A stretch of DNA of 64,000 bases. It comes from Novosphingobium sp. MD-1. Its GTDB lineage: Bacteria > Pseudomonadota > Alphaproteobacteria > Sphingomonadales > Sphingomonadaceae. The translations under genes were made by a program, and so were the position numbers. The stretch spans positions 558,001-622,000 of the forward strand of contig NZ_BBXA01000013.1 of assembly GCF_001014975.1 (NCBI RefSeq). The letters run 5' to 3'. Positions 1 to 9,104 of the stretch are shown one piece after another (position 1 is the stretch's first letter; each line of letters opens with the position of its first letter). The notes under the pieces were generated by a model. The model was not told the origin of the DNA, did not search any database, and saw nothing but the letters and a program-made list of their open reading frames with translations.

Positions 1-613
1 CCGCGCCTTCGCCGGCGGCGAGGAAGCCCGGTTCCTTGCCCAGCGCGGTCTTCCGGGCAACGGCATTGGTCGCGGGATCGATGCGCTGGACGGACTGCTG
101 CGCGCTGCTGACCGCCCACAGCGATCCCAGCCCGAAGGCCAGATAGAACGTGCCCGGATCGACCGGGATGGTCGCGATCACGCTGTTGGTCGCGGGATCG
201 ATGCGCGAAACCGCGCCCTTGCCGTCGCTGGCGACCCAGATCGAGCCTGCACCCGCCACGACGTTCAGTTCGCCGAAGGGATTGGCAATGCCGGTCGGGA
301 TCGTGGCAGTGATCTGCGCGGTGCGCGTGTCGATGCGCTTGAGCGCGCCTTCCTTGCAATCGGCGACCCACAGTGCACCGTCGGCCACGGCCATGGCGCC
401 GCAGGGGCGCGTCATCGGCACTTCCGCGCGCTTGCCGCCGCGCGCCCACTGCTCCACCCTGCCCTTGTTGGTCGCCCACACCGTATCGCCATCCACCGCG
501 AGGAAATCCGCGAAGCCCGGCACGGTGATGACCTGTTCTTCCTGCGCCTGCGCCGCAGGCGCCTCCACGCAAAGAGCGGCAAGCGCCACCATCGCCAACC
601 CGAGCCTGTTCAT
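1..613 (-). CDS. secreted beta-propeller (YVTN/Vgb-like) protein, partial at window edge
   Basis: The reading frame starts at 613 behind an AAGGAG ribosome site and runs open off the left edge, so about 204 residues are visible and the C-terminus is missing. The first 24 residues are a Sec signal peptide ending AQAQE. After it come repeated short blades with tryptophan and aspartate at regular spacing (VWATNKG, LWVADCK, IWVASDG, LWAVSSA), each followed by a strand of the type RIDPATNxVxxxI. This is the pattern of YVTN/Vgb-like or SMP-30-like seven-bladed propellers, which act in the periplasm as binding or lactonase-like proteins. It is divergent from the hydroxylase gene at 850. The exact function cannot be told from the blades alone. 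Confidence 0.75.
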   Translation of the reverse strand, partial: MNRLGLAMVALAALCVEAPAAQAQEEQVITVPGFADFLAVDGDTVWATNKGRVEQWARGGKRAEVPMTRPCGAMAVADGALWVADCKEGALKRIDTRTAQITATIPTGIANPFGELNVVAGAGSIWVASDGKGAVSRIDPATNSVIATIPVDPGTFYLAFGLGSLWAVSSAQQSVQRIDPATNAVARKTALGKEPGFLAAGEGA

Positions 614-849
614 TTCGGTTCTCCTTCAAGGAAACAGCGCGTGCGCTTTCGCGGTGCAGCATTGTCCGAAACAACCTGCTTGTCCACGCCGTTATTACGA
701 TAATGTGTCTATGTAATACCTTTTTGGGCGCGCTTGCCATCGGATGCGTTGCGGGACGCGTTAGCAAATGCGGAATATTACGCTTGACGATATAGGTAAT
801 ATCGATAGCATGCCGGCATCATTCGGAAAGCAATCCGCCGAGGACCACG
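614..849. promoter_or_regulatory. divergent intergenic region with AT-rich palindrome
   Basis: This 236-bp gap separates divergent genes and should hold both promoters. It is clearly more AT-rich than its surroundings from about 690 to 815. A short inverted repeat, CGATAT-AGGTA-ATATCG, lies at 788-804, about 46 bases before the plus-strand start codon at 850. Its role as an operator is a guess; no clear -35/-10 pair could be fixed. Confidence 0.35.
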
Positions 850-1743
850 ATGGGCAAGGACTTCAAGCAGACGCTGGTCAACCTCATCCCGCCGGCGATG
901 ATCGTCGCCGTGGTGCTGTTCTGGGCCTTTATTCCCGAAGCGCTGGCCAAAAATCCGGCGACCATCATCGTGGCCGGTCTTGTCATCACCGCGATCGTGC
1001 TGGGGCTGGAGTTCCTGTTCGAACGGCACGCCGGCTGGCGGCTGAACAAGCGCGAGTTCCTGACCGATACGTTCTATGTGGTCCTGGGCTACACCGCGAT
1101 CTCGTGGGTTTCCAACACGCTCGCGGAAGATCCGCTGAAGGCGGTCAAGAAATCGCTGGGCATCACCACCGACTGGGCCATGCACATGCCCTTTCTCCTC
1201 CAGGTGGCGCTGGTCGTGTTCCTGATCGAGTTCGGGCAGTACTGGATGCACCGGCTGATGCACAACTGGCATCCGGCCTGGCTCACCCACGCGCCGCACC
1301 ACCACATCACCCAGCTGAACGCGATGAAGGGCTACGTCGGCAACCCGATCGAGTTGTTCCTGATCAGCCTGAGCGTGGTGGCGCTGTTCGACCTGCCGCT
1401 GGCCGCGATCTTCTGCGCCGCGAACATTCTGGGCGTGGTGTCCACGTTTGCCCATGCCAACGTGCGGTCCGATCCACCGCTGTTCTATTCCTTCTTCTTC
1501 ACGACGATCCGCAACCACAGCCTGCATCATTCGGTGCCCTATGAGGACACCCGCTGCAACTATGCCAACTCGCTGATCCTGATCGATCGCGTCTTCGGCA
1601 CGTACCGTGAAGGCGAGGCAGACGTGGTCGGGCAGGACGAACGCAAGCGGCTGTCGATATGGGAACAGTTCCTGTTCCCGTTCCGCCCGGTGATCGACGC
1701 GATCAAGGCCCGGCGCAACGATCCCCCGGCTACCGCCGGCTAA
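850..1743 (+). CDS. sterol desaturase / fatty acid hydroxylase family membrane protein
   Basis: A 297-residue integral membrane protein with several hydrophobic segments. It carries the three histidine clusters of the fatty-acid hydroxylase superfamily: HRLMH (about residues 137-141), HAPHHH (about 150-155) and HSLHH (about 220-224). These clusters bind a di-iron centre that inserts oxygen into lipid or carotenoid carbon chains at the membrane. The substrate cannot be assigned from sequence. The next gene begins 3 bp after the stop, so the two are very likely co-transcribed; that partner is a sulfotransferase, which would fit hydroxylation followed by sulfation of a lipid (inference). Start is the ATG at 850 in a GAGGACCACG context. 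Confidence 0.85.
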   Translation: MGKDFKQTLVNLIPPAMIVAVVLFWAFIPEALAKNPATIIVAGLVITAIVLGLEFLFERHAGWRLNKREFLTDTFYVVLGYTAISWVSNTLAEDPLKAVKKSLGITTDWAMHMPFLLQVALVVFLIEFGQYWMHRLMHNWHPAWLTHAPHHHITQLNAMKGYVGNPIELFLISLSVVALFDLPLAAIFCAANILGVVSTFAHANVRSDPPLFYSFFFTTIRNHSLHHSVPYEDTRCNYANSLILIDRVFGTYREGEADVVGQDERKRLSIWEQFLFPFRPVIDAIKARRNDPPATAG

Positions 1744-1746
1744 GCG

Positions 1747-3348
1747 GTGAGCCTGCTGCGTTCGCCCGCGCCCGATCGCACCACCGCCTCGCTGCAACAA
1801 GCGCGCGCCGCGTTGCGCCGGGGTGACGTGGCCGGTTGCGCGCAACTCGCCGATGCCGCGCTGCGCGTGAATGCCGCACTTCCCGAAGCGCATTTCCTGC
1901 TCGCCATGGCGCTGGCCGAAACGGGGCGGATCAATGCCGCGCTGCCCGCCGTGGAACGGGCCGTCTCGCTGGCGCGCAACAACGCGGAATACGCCGCGCA
2001 GCGCGCCCGCCTGCTGATCCTGTTGCGCCGGGAAGGCGAGGCCCGCGCCGCCGCCGACCATGCCGCGCGCTGCCCGACGGACGATCCGCTGGTGCTCGAT
2101 ACGATCGGCTGCACGTATGCCCGGCTGGGCGATCACGGTGCGGCGGTGCCGCTGTTCGAACGCGCGGTAGCCGCCGTGCCCGATAACATCACCTTCCGCT
2201 TCAACCTGGCGAGCAGCTACGGCTTCTTCGGCCGCATCGACGATGCCGAAGCGCAGTACGAGGCCATGCTGGCGCACGATCCCGGCAACGGGCGCGCCCA
2301 TCTCGGCCTTGCCGGATTGCGCCGGCAAAAGGCGGAGCAGAACCACACCGCGCGGCTGGAAACAGCCATCGACAAGCAGCCCGATCCGGTGGAACGCCTG
2401 CGCATCCACTATGCCGCCGCCAAGGAATACGAGGATCTGGGCCGGCACGAGGACGTTTTCCGCCATCTTTCCACCGCCAACGCCGCGCACCGCAAGCGGC
2501 TGGGCTTTGCCATGGACGGCGACGAGCGCAACGCCGCCGCGCTGCGCCAGGCCTTCGCCGATCCCGCCTATTTCGCCGGCGAAAGCGCGCTGACCGAGGC
2601 ACCGATCTTCGTGGTGGGCATGCCGCGCACCGGCACGACACTGGTCGACCGCATCCTGGCGGCCCACCCGCAGGTGGAATCGGCGGGCGAGTTGCAGGCC
2701 ATGCCGCTGGCGCTGAAGCGCCTGTCGCAAAGCCCGTCGCGCATGGTGCTCGACCCCGAGACTATCGCAGGCGTGCGATCGGCGCATCCCGAAGACCTCG
2801 GCCGCGCCTATCTCGACCGCGCGCGCCAGCACGCCGGGGGCGACGCGCCGATCTTCGTTGACAAGTTCCCGCTCAACTTCCTCTACGCTGGCCACATCGC
2901 GCGCGCCTTGCCCAACGCCCGCATCGTCTGCCTGCGCCGCCATCCGCTCGATGCGGTGTGGAGCAATTACAAGAACCTGTTCGCCACCACCTCACCCTAC
3001 TACGGCTGGTCGTATGACCTCGTCGACGCGGCGCGGTACTATGCCCTGTTCGACGGTCTGATCGCGCTGTGGCGGGATCTGTTTCCCGGCCGCGTGCTGG
3101 AACTCGGCTACGAAACGCTGATCGCCGATCAGGAGGGCGAAACCCGGCGCCTGCTCGATCATTGCCATCTGCCATGGGACGAGGCGTGCCTGTCGTTTCA
3201 CACTGCCAGCGGCGCGGTGGCGACACCCAGCGCGCAGCAGGTGCGCCGGCCGCTAAATGCCGATTCCGTGCAACGCTGGCGCCATTACGAAGCGCATCTC
3301 GCCCCGGCCCGCGCCTGGCTGGAACAGGCGGGCATCGCCTGCGACTGA
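1747..3348 (+). CDS. TPR-repeat sulfotransferase
   Basis: A 533-residue protein starting at a GTG 3 bp after the hydroxylase stop. The N-terminal half (about residues 15-250) is built from tetratricopeptide repeats (for example GDVAGCAQLADAALRVN). The C-terminal half is a sulfotransferase domain: VVGMPRTGTTLVDRIL at about residues 290-305 is the 5'-phosphosulfate loop that binds PAPS, and a later DAVWSNYKNLF segment fits the 3'-phosphate region. No signal peptide, so cytoplasmic. This TPR-plus-sulfotransferase architecture is common in sphingomonads. Its acceptor is unknown; coupling with the hydroxylase suggests a hydroxylated lipid or carotenoid. Convergent with the DUF979 gene, only 5 bp apart. 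Confidence 0.85.
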   Translation: MSLLRSPAPDRTTASLQQARAALRRGDVAGCAQLADAALRVNAALPEAHFLLAMALAETGRINAALPAVERAVSLARNNAEYAAQRARLLILLRREGEARAAADHAARCPTDDPLVLDTIGCTYARLGDHGAAVPLFERAVAAVPDNITFRFNLASSYGFFGRIDDAEAQYEAMLAHDPGNGRAHLGLAGLRRQKAEQNHTARLETAIDKQPDPVERLRIHYAAAKEYEDLGRHEDVFRHLSTANAAHRKRLGFAMDGDERNAAALRQAFADPAYFAGESALTEAPIFVVGMPRTGTTLVDRILAAHPQVESAGELQAMPLALKRLSQSPSRMVLDPETIAGVRSAHPEDLGRAYLDRARQHAGGDAPIFVDKFPLNFLYAGHIARALPNARIVCLRRHPLDAVWSNYKNLFATTSPYYGWSYDLVDAARYYALFDGLIALWRDLFPGRVLELGYETLIADQEGETRRLLDHCHLPWDEACLSFHTASGAVATPSAQQVRRPLNADSVQRWRHYEAHLAPARAWLEQAGIACD

Positions 3349-3353
3349 AAGCG

Positions 3354-4298
3354 CTACCTGGCGGCGAAGGCGAACCAGTAGAGAAGCGCGATATTGATCG
3401 CCAGCAACGGCAGCGCCGTGCCGATCTGGCGGCGGATCACGCCATATTCGTCGCGCAGTTCCAGCAGCGCGGCGGGCACCAGATTGAAATTGGCCGCCAT
3501 CGGGGTCATCAGCGTGCCGCAAAAGCCGGCGAGCATGCCGATCGCGCTGATCACCGCCGGATCGCCGTGATAGGTGGTGATCAACAGCGGCATGCCGATG
3601 GCGGCGAACATCACCGGGAACGCGGCGAAGGCATTGCCCATGACTATGGTGAACAGAGCCATCCCCACGCCGAAGGCCACCACCGCGCCAAACAGGCTGC
3701 CCGCCGGAATGCCAAGGCGGACGATCCCGCCCACCGCCTCGCCCACGCCGGCCAGCGCGAACACGGCGCCCAGGCTGGCCAGCATCTGCGGCAGGATCGC
3801 GGCCCAGCCCACCTGGTCCATCAACCGCCGGCCCTGATGCAAGGACAGCGCAAGAGGCGCGCGCAGCAGCGCGCCACCGGCCGCCAATGCCAGGAGCACG
3901 CCCAGCGCAAGGCTGATCAGCGTCGCCTGCTTGCTGTCGACCAGGGTGGGCAACTGCTTGAACAGCAATGTCCCGGCCAGGGCCGTCAGCGGGATGACGA
4001 GCGCGATCAGGAACAGGCGGTTGCCATGGCGTGCTGCCCGTTCCGCGCGCGTGTCCGGCGCGACATCGCCTTCATCGCTCCGTCCCAGCCCCAGCGCGCC
4101 GATGCCCACCAGCGCCAGCACGAGCAACCCGTTGCCGAAATCGCCGAACCGATCGCCGCCCCACATGCTGGCCGCCATCAGCCCCCAGAACGCGCCATTC
4201 CGGAACCGCCGGGGGTTCCCCGCATCGCGCAGCCCCAGCAAGGCGAACGCGGCAAAGACCGCCCCGGCCAGGCCATAGACCCATTGGAGCGTAATCAT
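3354..4298 (-). CDS. DUF979 family permease subunit (predicted 5-oxoproline transporter component)
   Basis: A 314-residue protein with about eight to ten hydrophobic helices. I start it at 4298 because that ATG overlaps the DUF969 stop as ATGA; a longer frame to 4349 would only add a poor non-membrane leader. DUF979 proteins almost always pair with DUF969 and are predicted to form one permease; annotation pipelines call the pair a 5-oxoproline transporter because it often sits with oxoprolinase or pyrrolidone-peptidase genes. None of those genes is present here, so the substrate is open. It closes the co-directional row that begins with the TonB receptor at 14283. Confidence 0.8.
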   Translation of the reverse strand: MITLQWVYGLAGAVFAAFALLGLRDAGNPRRFRNGAFWGLMAASMWGGDRFGDFGNGLLVLALVGIGALGLGRSDEGDVAPDTRAERAARHGNRLFLIALVIPLTALAGTLLFKQLPTLVDSKQATLISLALGVLLALAAGGALLRAPLALSLHQGRRLMDQVGWAAILPQMLASLGAVFALAGVGEAVGGIVRLGIPAGSLFGAVVAFGVGMALFTIVMGNAFAAFPVMFAAIGMPLLITTYHGDPAVISAIGMLAGFCGTLMTPMAANFNLVPAALLELRDEYGVIRRQIGTALPLLAINIALLYWFAFAAR

Positions 4299-4975
4299 GC
4301 CACCGTTTCCCGGCCCTTCGTCCGGGCGAGGCGACGGTCCAGCAGCCACAGGCGGAAGCCATGGACCGCGAAGGCGGCGATCGCCGTCGGGATGGCCCAG
4401 ACCGAAAGCTGGAAGGGTTCGACGACGATGCCGTACTGTTCGAGCAGCCCCTTCATCAGCAGGATCGACCCGATCGCGAGAAAGATGTCCTCGCCGAAGA
4501 ACAACCCGACGTTATCGGTCGCAGCGCCCCAGGCCTTGATTTCATCGCGCTCCGCTTCCGACAGATCGCCCGCCTGCGCTTCGGCGGCGGCCACCGCCAT
4601 CGGGGCGACCAGCGGCCGCACGGTCTGCGGATGGCCGGCGACCGAGGTCAATCCGATCGCCGCCGTCGCCTGGCGCAGCAACAGGTATCCGGCCAGCAGG
4701 CGACCCACTGTGGCGCCGCGCAGCCCATCGATCAGCGTTCTCGCTCGCTCCCGCAGACCATAGGCTTCGAGCATGCCGATGACCGGCAGCACGATCCACA
4801 CGACGCTGACGTAGCGCGTATCGTTGAATGCCTTGCCGAAGGCGGCGACGATCGCCACGGGGCTCAGCCCCGCTGCCAGCCCCGTCACCAGCGCTGCCAC
4901 CACGATGACGAGCAGAGGATTGAAGCGGAGCATGAAGCCCGCGACGATGATGGCGATGCCCAGCAATACCCACAT
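4295..4975 (-). CDS. DUF969 family permease subunit
   Basis: A 226-residue membrane protein, hydrophobic from the first residue (MWVLLGIAIIVAGFML), with about six helices and a soluble loop with many acidic residues near the middle (SEAERDEIKAWGAATDN). It matches the DUF969 half of the DUF969/DUF979 transporter pair and is translationally coupled to it by an ATGA overlap. It follows the esterase gene by 54 bp on the same strand. The site before its ATG is a weak ribosome site. In this row of genes the pair could import an organic acid or glycoside product, but that is inference from position only. Confidence 0.8.
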   Translation of the reverse strand: MWVLLGIAIIVAGFMLRFNPLLVIVVAALVTGLAAGLSPVAIVAAFGKAFNDTRYVSVVWIVLPVIGMLEAYGLRERARTLIDGLRGATVGRLLAGYLLLRQATAAIGLTSVAGHPQTVRPLVAPMAVAAAEAQAGDLSEAERDEIKAWGAATDNVGLFFGEDIFLAIGSILLMKGLLEQYGIVVEPFQLSVWAIPTAIAAFAVHGFRLWLLDRRLARTKGRETVA

Positions 4976-5029
4976 GCCCGTGGTATCCGATTGGCGGGCC
5001 GTCTATGTCAAAAACAATCCGCGCGGATT

Positions 5030-5965
5030 CTACGGCACGATCTTCATCGCCTTGAGCCACAACGCGTATTGCGCGAACCAGGCATCGCTGGTGGTGCCGT
5101 TGGGCTGCGAGGCGAAGCCGTGGCCGCCGCCGCTGTAGAGGTGGAATTCCACGGATGCGCCGGATTTGCGCCAGCCGTCGATCAGGCCGAGATCGTCCTT
5201 GCCGAAGAAACGGTCGTCCATCGCCAGCGCCGCGAACAGCGGCGGCGCATGCGGCGGGACAGGTCCGGTCTTGGTCGGACCATAGATCAACCCCGCGAAA
5301 TCGGGCCGGGCGTCGGCTGCATTGGCCTGAAGCATCGCCAGCGTCGTCATCGCGCCGGCCGAAAAGCCCAGCAGGCCCACGCGGCGCGGATCTACATGCC
5401 ATTCCTGCGCCCGCGCGCGCACCGTGCGCAAGGCGGACTGCGCATCGGCCACCGCATAGGGCAGATCCTGCAGGATATCGATCGGCGGTCCCTTGCCGGC
5501 AAACGTGCTGGCCAGCGCGTCGCGGAATCCGTCGATGCTGTCGGGCAGAACCAGCGTGCGGTACTTCAGGATGAACACGCGCACGCCCAGCTTGCCGAGC
5601 CGTTCGGCCACGCCATAGCCTTCGTTGTCCATCGACAGGAACTCGAAGCCGCCACCCGGAACGAGAATCACCGCCGGTTGATCGCCTGCCGGCGCGACCC
5701 CCGGGGCGGGAGGGACGACGATCAGTTCCGGCCGGTTGACGTTGTAGACCAGCCGCTGCCCCGGCCCCTGCTGCGCCCAGGCTTCATGGCGCGTTTCCGC
5801 ACCCTTGGGCGATGGCAGCGTGACCGGCAGGGCGATGCCCTTGCCGTCGGCCGGAATCGCGATGGGTTGCACCTGCTGCACCCAGTCGCCGGGCGCTGCC
5901 CGCGCCACACCCGGCAAGGCCAACAGCGCCGGCAGCGCCAGGCAGCAACGATGGAAAACGCGCAT
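5030..5965 (-). CDS. secreted alpha/beta hydrolase (acetylxylan-esterase-like)
   Basis: A 311-residue protein with a Sec signal peptide (cleavage near GVARA-AP, residue 23). The fold is alpha/beta hydrolase: an oxyanion segment VPGGGF near residue 104, the nucleophile elbow GFSAGA near residue 200, a probable aspartate in ALAMDD near 248, and a histidine in GGGHGF near 281. Close family members are often labelled endo-1,4-beta-xylanase B-like or acetyl esterase and remove acyl groups from carbohydrates. A clean AAGGAG lies 7 nt before the ATG. It follows glpK by 34 bp on the same strand, so it probably belongs to the glucuronidase/glycerol row and could deacylate the substrate in the periplasm. 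Confidence 0.8.
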   Translation of the reverse strand: MRVFHRCCLALPALLALPGVARAAPGDWVQQVQPIAIPADGKGIALPVTLPSPKGAETRHEAWAQQGPGQRLVYNVNRPELIVVPPAPGVAPAGDQPAVILVPGGGFEFLSMDNEGYGVAERLGKLGVRVFILKYRTLVLPDSIDGFRDALASTFAGKGPPIDILQDLPYAVADAQSALRTVRARAQEWHVDPRRVGLLGFSAGAMTTLAMLQANAADARPDFAGLIYGPTKTGPVPPHAPPLFAALAMDDRFFGKDDLGLIDGWRKSGASVEFHLYSGGGHGFASQPNGTTSDAWFAQYALWLKAMKIVP

Positions 5966-5999
5966 CGAGTGTCTCCTTCTCCGGTCCGGCTTGTCCGTC

Positions 6000-7478
6000 T
6001 CAGGCGCTGGTGGCCCGGCGCACCGCCATCTGCCAGCCGCCGATCAGGCCGGCCCGTTCCTCGGCCGCCATCCGCGGCGCGAAACGGACAAGACCATCCG
6101 CCCCCGGATCGGCCGACAGCGCATCGGGCCAGGCGCCGGACTGGTGCCCCGCCAGCAGCGCCGCGCCCAGCGCAGTGGTTTCGAGGTTAGCCGGCCGCTC
6201 CACCACGATATCGAGAATATTGGCCAGGAACTGGCAGAACCAGTCATTCGCCGCCATGCCGCCATCGACGCGCAGGACGGCGAGCTTGCCCGCCCCGTCC
6301 TCCTCCATCGCGGCGACCAGATCGGCCGTCTGGAACGCCACCGATTCCAGCGCGGCGCGCGCGATGTGGGCCGCGCCGGTATCGAAGGTCATGCCGGTCA
6401 GCATCCCGCGCGCCTCGGTATGCCAGTGCGGCGCGCCCAGGCCGACGAAGGCCGGCACCATGAAGACGCCGCCGTTATCGGGCAGCCGCGCGGCCATCTC
6501 CTGCGTCTGCCGTGCTTCCACGATGATGCCCAGCTTGTCGCGCAGCCACTTGATCGCCGCACCGGCCACGAAGATCGAGCCTTCCATCGCATAACGCGCC
6601 TGCCCGCCGACGCGATAGGCAATGGTCGTGAGCAGCCGCGCCCGCGACCGCGCCGCCCTGTCGCCCGTGTTGAGCAGCATGAAGCCGCCCGTGCCATAGG
6701 TGATCTTGGCCTGCCCCGGCGCGAAGCAGGACTGTCCGACCAGCGCCGCCTGCTGATCCCCCGCCATGCCGCCGATTGCCACGGGCGTGCCGAGCAGGTC
6801 GGTATGGCCGAAGTCCGAGGCGCTGTCGCAGACTTCGGGCAGGACCGCCGCCGGGATGCGGAACAGCGCCAGCAAGTCGGGGCACCAGCGCTGACGGTGA
6901 ATGTCGTAGAGCAGCGTGCGGCTGGCGTTGGTGACGTCGGTCCTGTGCGAACGCCCTTCGGTCAGGCGCCACAGCAGGAACGTGTCGATCGTGCCGAACG
7001 CGAGTTCGCCGGCTTCGGCCGCCGCCCGCGCGCCGGGCACGGTATCGAGCAGCCAGGCCAGCTTCGTCGCCGAGAAATAGGGGTCGAGCAGCAGGCCGGT
7101 GCGTTCCTGCACCAGTGGTTCATGCCCCGCATCGCGCAGCACCGCGCAGACTTCGGCGGTGCGCCGGTCCTGCCAGACGATCGCGTTGTGCAGCGGCTTG
7201 CCCGTCTTGCGGTCCCACAGCACGGTAGTTTCGCGCTGGTTGGTGACCCCGATCGCCGCGATGTCCGCCGCCGACAGTCCGCCGCGATCCAGCGCCAGCT
7301 TCGCGCAGGCCAGCGTATCGCGCCAGATGTCCTCCGCATCGTGTTCGACCCAGCCGGGATGCGGGTAGTGCTGGGGGAATTCCTGCTGCGCGCTGGCGAT
7401 CACGCGGCGATCCGCGTCGAACACCAGCGCCCGCGTGGACGTGGTGCCCTGATCGAGCGCGAGGATAAGCCCGGCCAT
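6000..7478 (-). CDS. glpK: glycerol kinase
   Basis: A full-length 492-residue FGGY-family kinase that converts glycerol and ATP to sn-glycerol-3-phosphate in the cytoplasm. The N-terminal phosphate motif [11 protein letters not shown] is present near residue 7, followed by [10 protein letters not shown] and [13 protein letters not shown], both signatures of glycerol kinase rather than xylulokinase, and the second ATP-binding stretch [10 protein letters not shown] near residue 395. Its start overlaps the glpD stop as TAATG, so the two are translationally coupled. There is no glpF facilitator or glpR nearby, which suggests the glycerol is released inside the cell or arrives by another permease. 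Confidence 0.95.
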   Translation of the reverse strand: MAGLILALDQGTTSTRALVFDADRRVIASAQQEFPQHYPHPGWVEHDAEDIWRDTLACAKLALDRGGLSAADIAAIGVTNQRETTVLWDRKTGKPLHNAIVWQDRRTAEVCAVLRDAGHEPLVQERTGLLLDPYFSATKLAWLLDTVPGARAAAEAGELAFGTIDTFLLWRLTEGRSHRTDVTNASRTLLYDIHRQRWCPDLLALFRIPAAVLPEVCDSASDFGHTDLLGTPVAIGGMAGDQQAALVGQSCFAPGQAKITYGTGGFMLLNTGDRAARSRARLLTTIAYRVGGQARYAMEGSIFVAGAAIKWLRDKLGIIVEARQTQEMAARLPDNGGVFMVPAFVGLGAPHWHTEARGMLTGMTFDTGAAHIARAALESVAFQTADLVAAMEEDGAGKLAVLRVDGGMAANDWFCQFLANILDIVVERPANLETTALGAALLAGHQSGAWPDALSADPGADGLVRFAPRMAAEERAGLIGGWQMAVRRATSA

Positions 7479-9037
7479 TATCCTTCTCCCCCGCTGGCCG
7501 CCATCGGCGCGGCGGCCGTTTCGTGCCCCGCGCGCCTTGCTAGATAGCGCGCGAGCCGCTCCGCCGTATCAGAAGGACAGACAAGGCCCAACTTCGTTCG
7601 CCGCCACAGGATGTCCTCCGCCGTCCGCGCCCATTCGTGCGCGCACAGATAGTCCACTTCCGCAGCGGTCAGGCCGGCGCCGAAATCCTCGCCCAGCGCG
7701 TTCCAGCCCTCCGCACCGCCCAGCCACTCCTCAACGCGCGTACCATAGGCATGGGCCACGCGTTCGGCCGTGTCTGCCGGCAGGAACGGCCAGCGCGCGT
7801 GCACGGTTTGGAGGAAGGCATCGAAGTTGCCTCCGGGCAAGTCACCACCCGGCAACGGCCCCGCGCCCGTCCATGCCGGCCCCATCGCCGGCAGGAACGG
7901 GGCCAGCTTTTCCAGCGCGTGTTCCGCCAGCCGGCGATAGGTCGTCAGCTTGCCGCCGAACACGCTCAGCAGTTGCGGTCCTTCCTCGCGCCCCAGCTTG
8001 AGCACATAGTCGCGCGTGATCGCCTTGGCGTCGTCGCCGCCATCGTCGTACAGCGGGCGGACGCCCGAATAAGTCGAAACCACGTCGGCCGGCGCAACCT
8101 GCCGCTCGAAGTATTCGCTAACCGTGCGACAGAGGTATTCGGTTTCCTCGGCGCTGATCCTGGGCCGTGCGCGCTCGGCCTCGTCCACCAGCACATCCGT
8201 CGTGCCGACCAGCGTGAAACGCTTCTGGTACGGGATGGTGAAGACGATGCGCCCGTCCGGATTCTGCAAGATGAAGGCGTGATCGCCCTTGTAGAGCGGC
8301 GGCACGATGATGTGACTGCCCTTGACCAGCCGGATACCGCCCTCATGCGCCACGCCACCGATGCCGTGGAGCAGGCTGCCCGCCCACGGGCCGGCGGCGT
8401 TGACGAGGGCGCGCGCCTGCACGGTGGAAACGACGCCGCCGGCTTCCTCGCGCAGATCCACCTGCCACAGGCCGTTTTCCACCCGCGCCCCGGTCATGGC
8501 CACGCCCGTCCGGATCGTCGCCCCGCGCGCGGCGGCGTCCATGGCGTTGAGCACGACCATCCGCGCATCGTCCACCCAGGCATCGGAATAGGCGAAGCCG
8601 CTGGTCAGGCCGGGTTTGAGCCCATCGCTCCAGCGCGGATCGCGCAGCGATACCCCTTCGGACTTAGGCAGACTCTGCTTGCCGCCGATGTGGTCGTAGA
8701 GCCACAGCCCGATGCGGATCATCCAGCCGGGCCGGCCGCCCTTCGGCCGTGGCAGCACGAAGCGCAGCGGCCAGATGATGTGCGGGGCGATCCGCAGCAG
8801 GCGTTCGCGCTCCTGCAACGCTTCGCGCACCAGACGGAATTCGTAGTATTCGAGGTAGCGTAGCCCGCCGTGGATCAGCTTCGTGCTGGCCGACGAGGTG
8901 TGCGACGCGAGATCCTCGCGCTCCACCAGCAGGACGTTCAGCCCGCGCCCCGCCGCATCGCGCGCGATGCCGGCGCCGTTGATGCCGCCACCTACGACAA
9001 CGATGTCATAGACCGGCGATGCGCTTGTTTTCGTCAT
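7478..9037 (-). CDS. glpD: aerobic glycerol-3-phosphate dehydrogenase
   Basis: A 519-residue FAD enzyme that oxidises glycerol-3-phosphate to dihydroxyacetone phosphate and passes electrons to quinone at the inner membrane. The dinucleotide-binding motif [20 protein letters not shown] begins near residue 12, followed by ERED and the family segment [21 protein letters not shown] chose the ATG at 9037 because the protein from there begins with the expected [18 protein letters not shown]; the open frame further upstream runs over the kinase gene and is not coding. It lies 67 bp after kdgK and overlaps glpK by one base. Confidence 0.95.
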   Translation of the reverse strand: MTKTSASPVYDIVVVGGGINGAGIARDAAGRGLNVLLVEREDLASHTSSASTKLIHGGLRYLEYYEFRLVREALQERERLLRIAPHIIWPLRFVLPRPKGGRPGWMIRIGLWLYDHIGGKQSLPKSEGVSLRDPRWSDGLKPGLTSGFAYSDAWVDDARMVVLNAMDAAARGATIRTGVAMTGARVENGLWQVDLREEAGGVVSTVQARALVNAAGPWAGSLLHGIGGVAHEGGIRLVKGSHIIVPPLYKGDHAFILQNPDGRIVFTIPYQKRFTLVGTTDVLVDEAERARPRISAEETEYLCRTVSEYFERQVAPADVVSTYSGVRPLYDDGGDDAKAITRDYVLKLGREEGPQLLSVFGGKLTTYRRLAEHALEKLAPFLPAMGPAWTGAGPLPGGDLPGGNFDAFLQTVHARWPFLPADTAERVAHAYGTRVEEWLGGAEGWNALGEDFGAGLTAAEVDYLCAHEWARTAEDILWRRTKLGLVCPSDTAERLARYLARRAGHETAAAPMAASGGEG

Positions 9038-9104
9038 TTCAGGCGATCCTGTTCCCGGAAGCTGCGCGGAGCGCCCGGAGGCGTAATGGTGCGGGAATGC
9101 CGCG

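Noticed and set aside
778..2943. Long minus-strand open frame opposite the hydroxylase and sulfotransferase
   Set aside because: Its protein is a run of arginine, histidine and glutamine without any domain, the usual shadow of GC-rich coding DNA; the opposite strand has two well-supported genes.
3069..4763. 564-codon plus-strand frame over the DUF969/DUF979 genes
   Set aside because: Low-complexity Arg/Gln/Ala translation and no ribosome site; it is antisense to two clear membrane protein genes.
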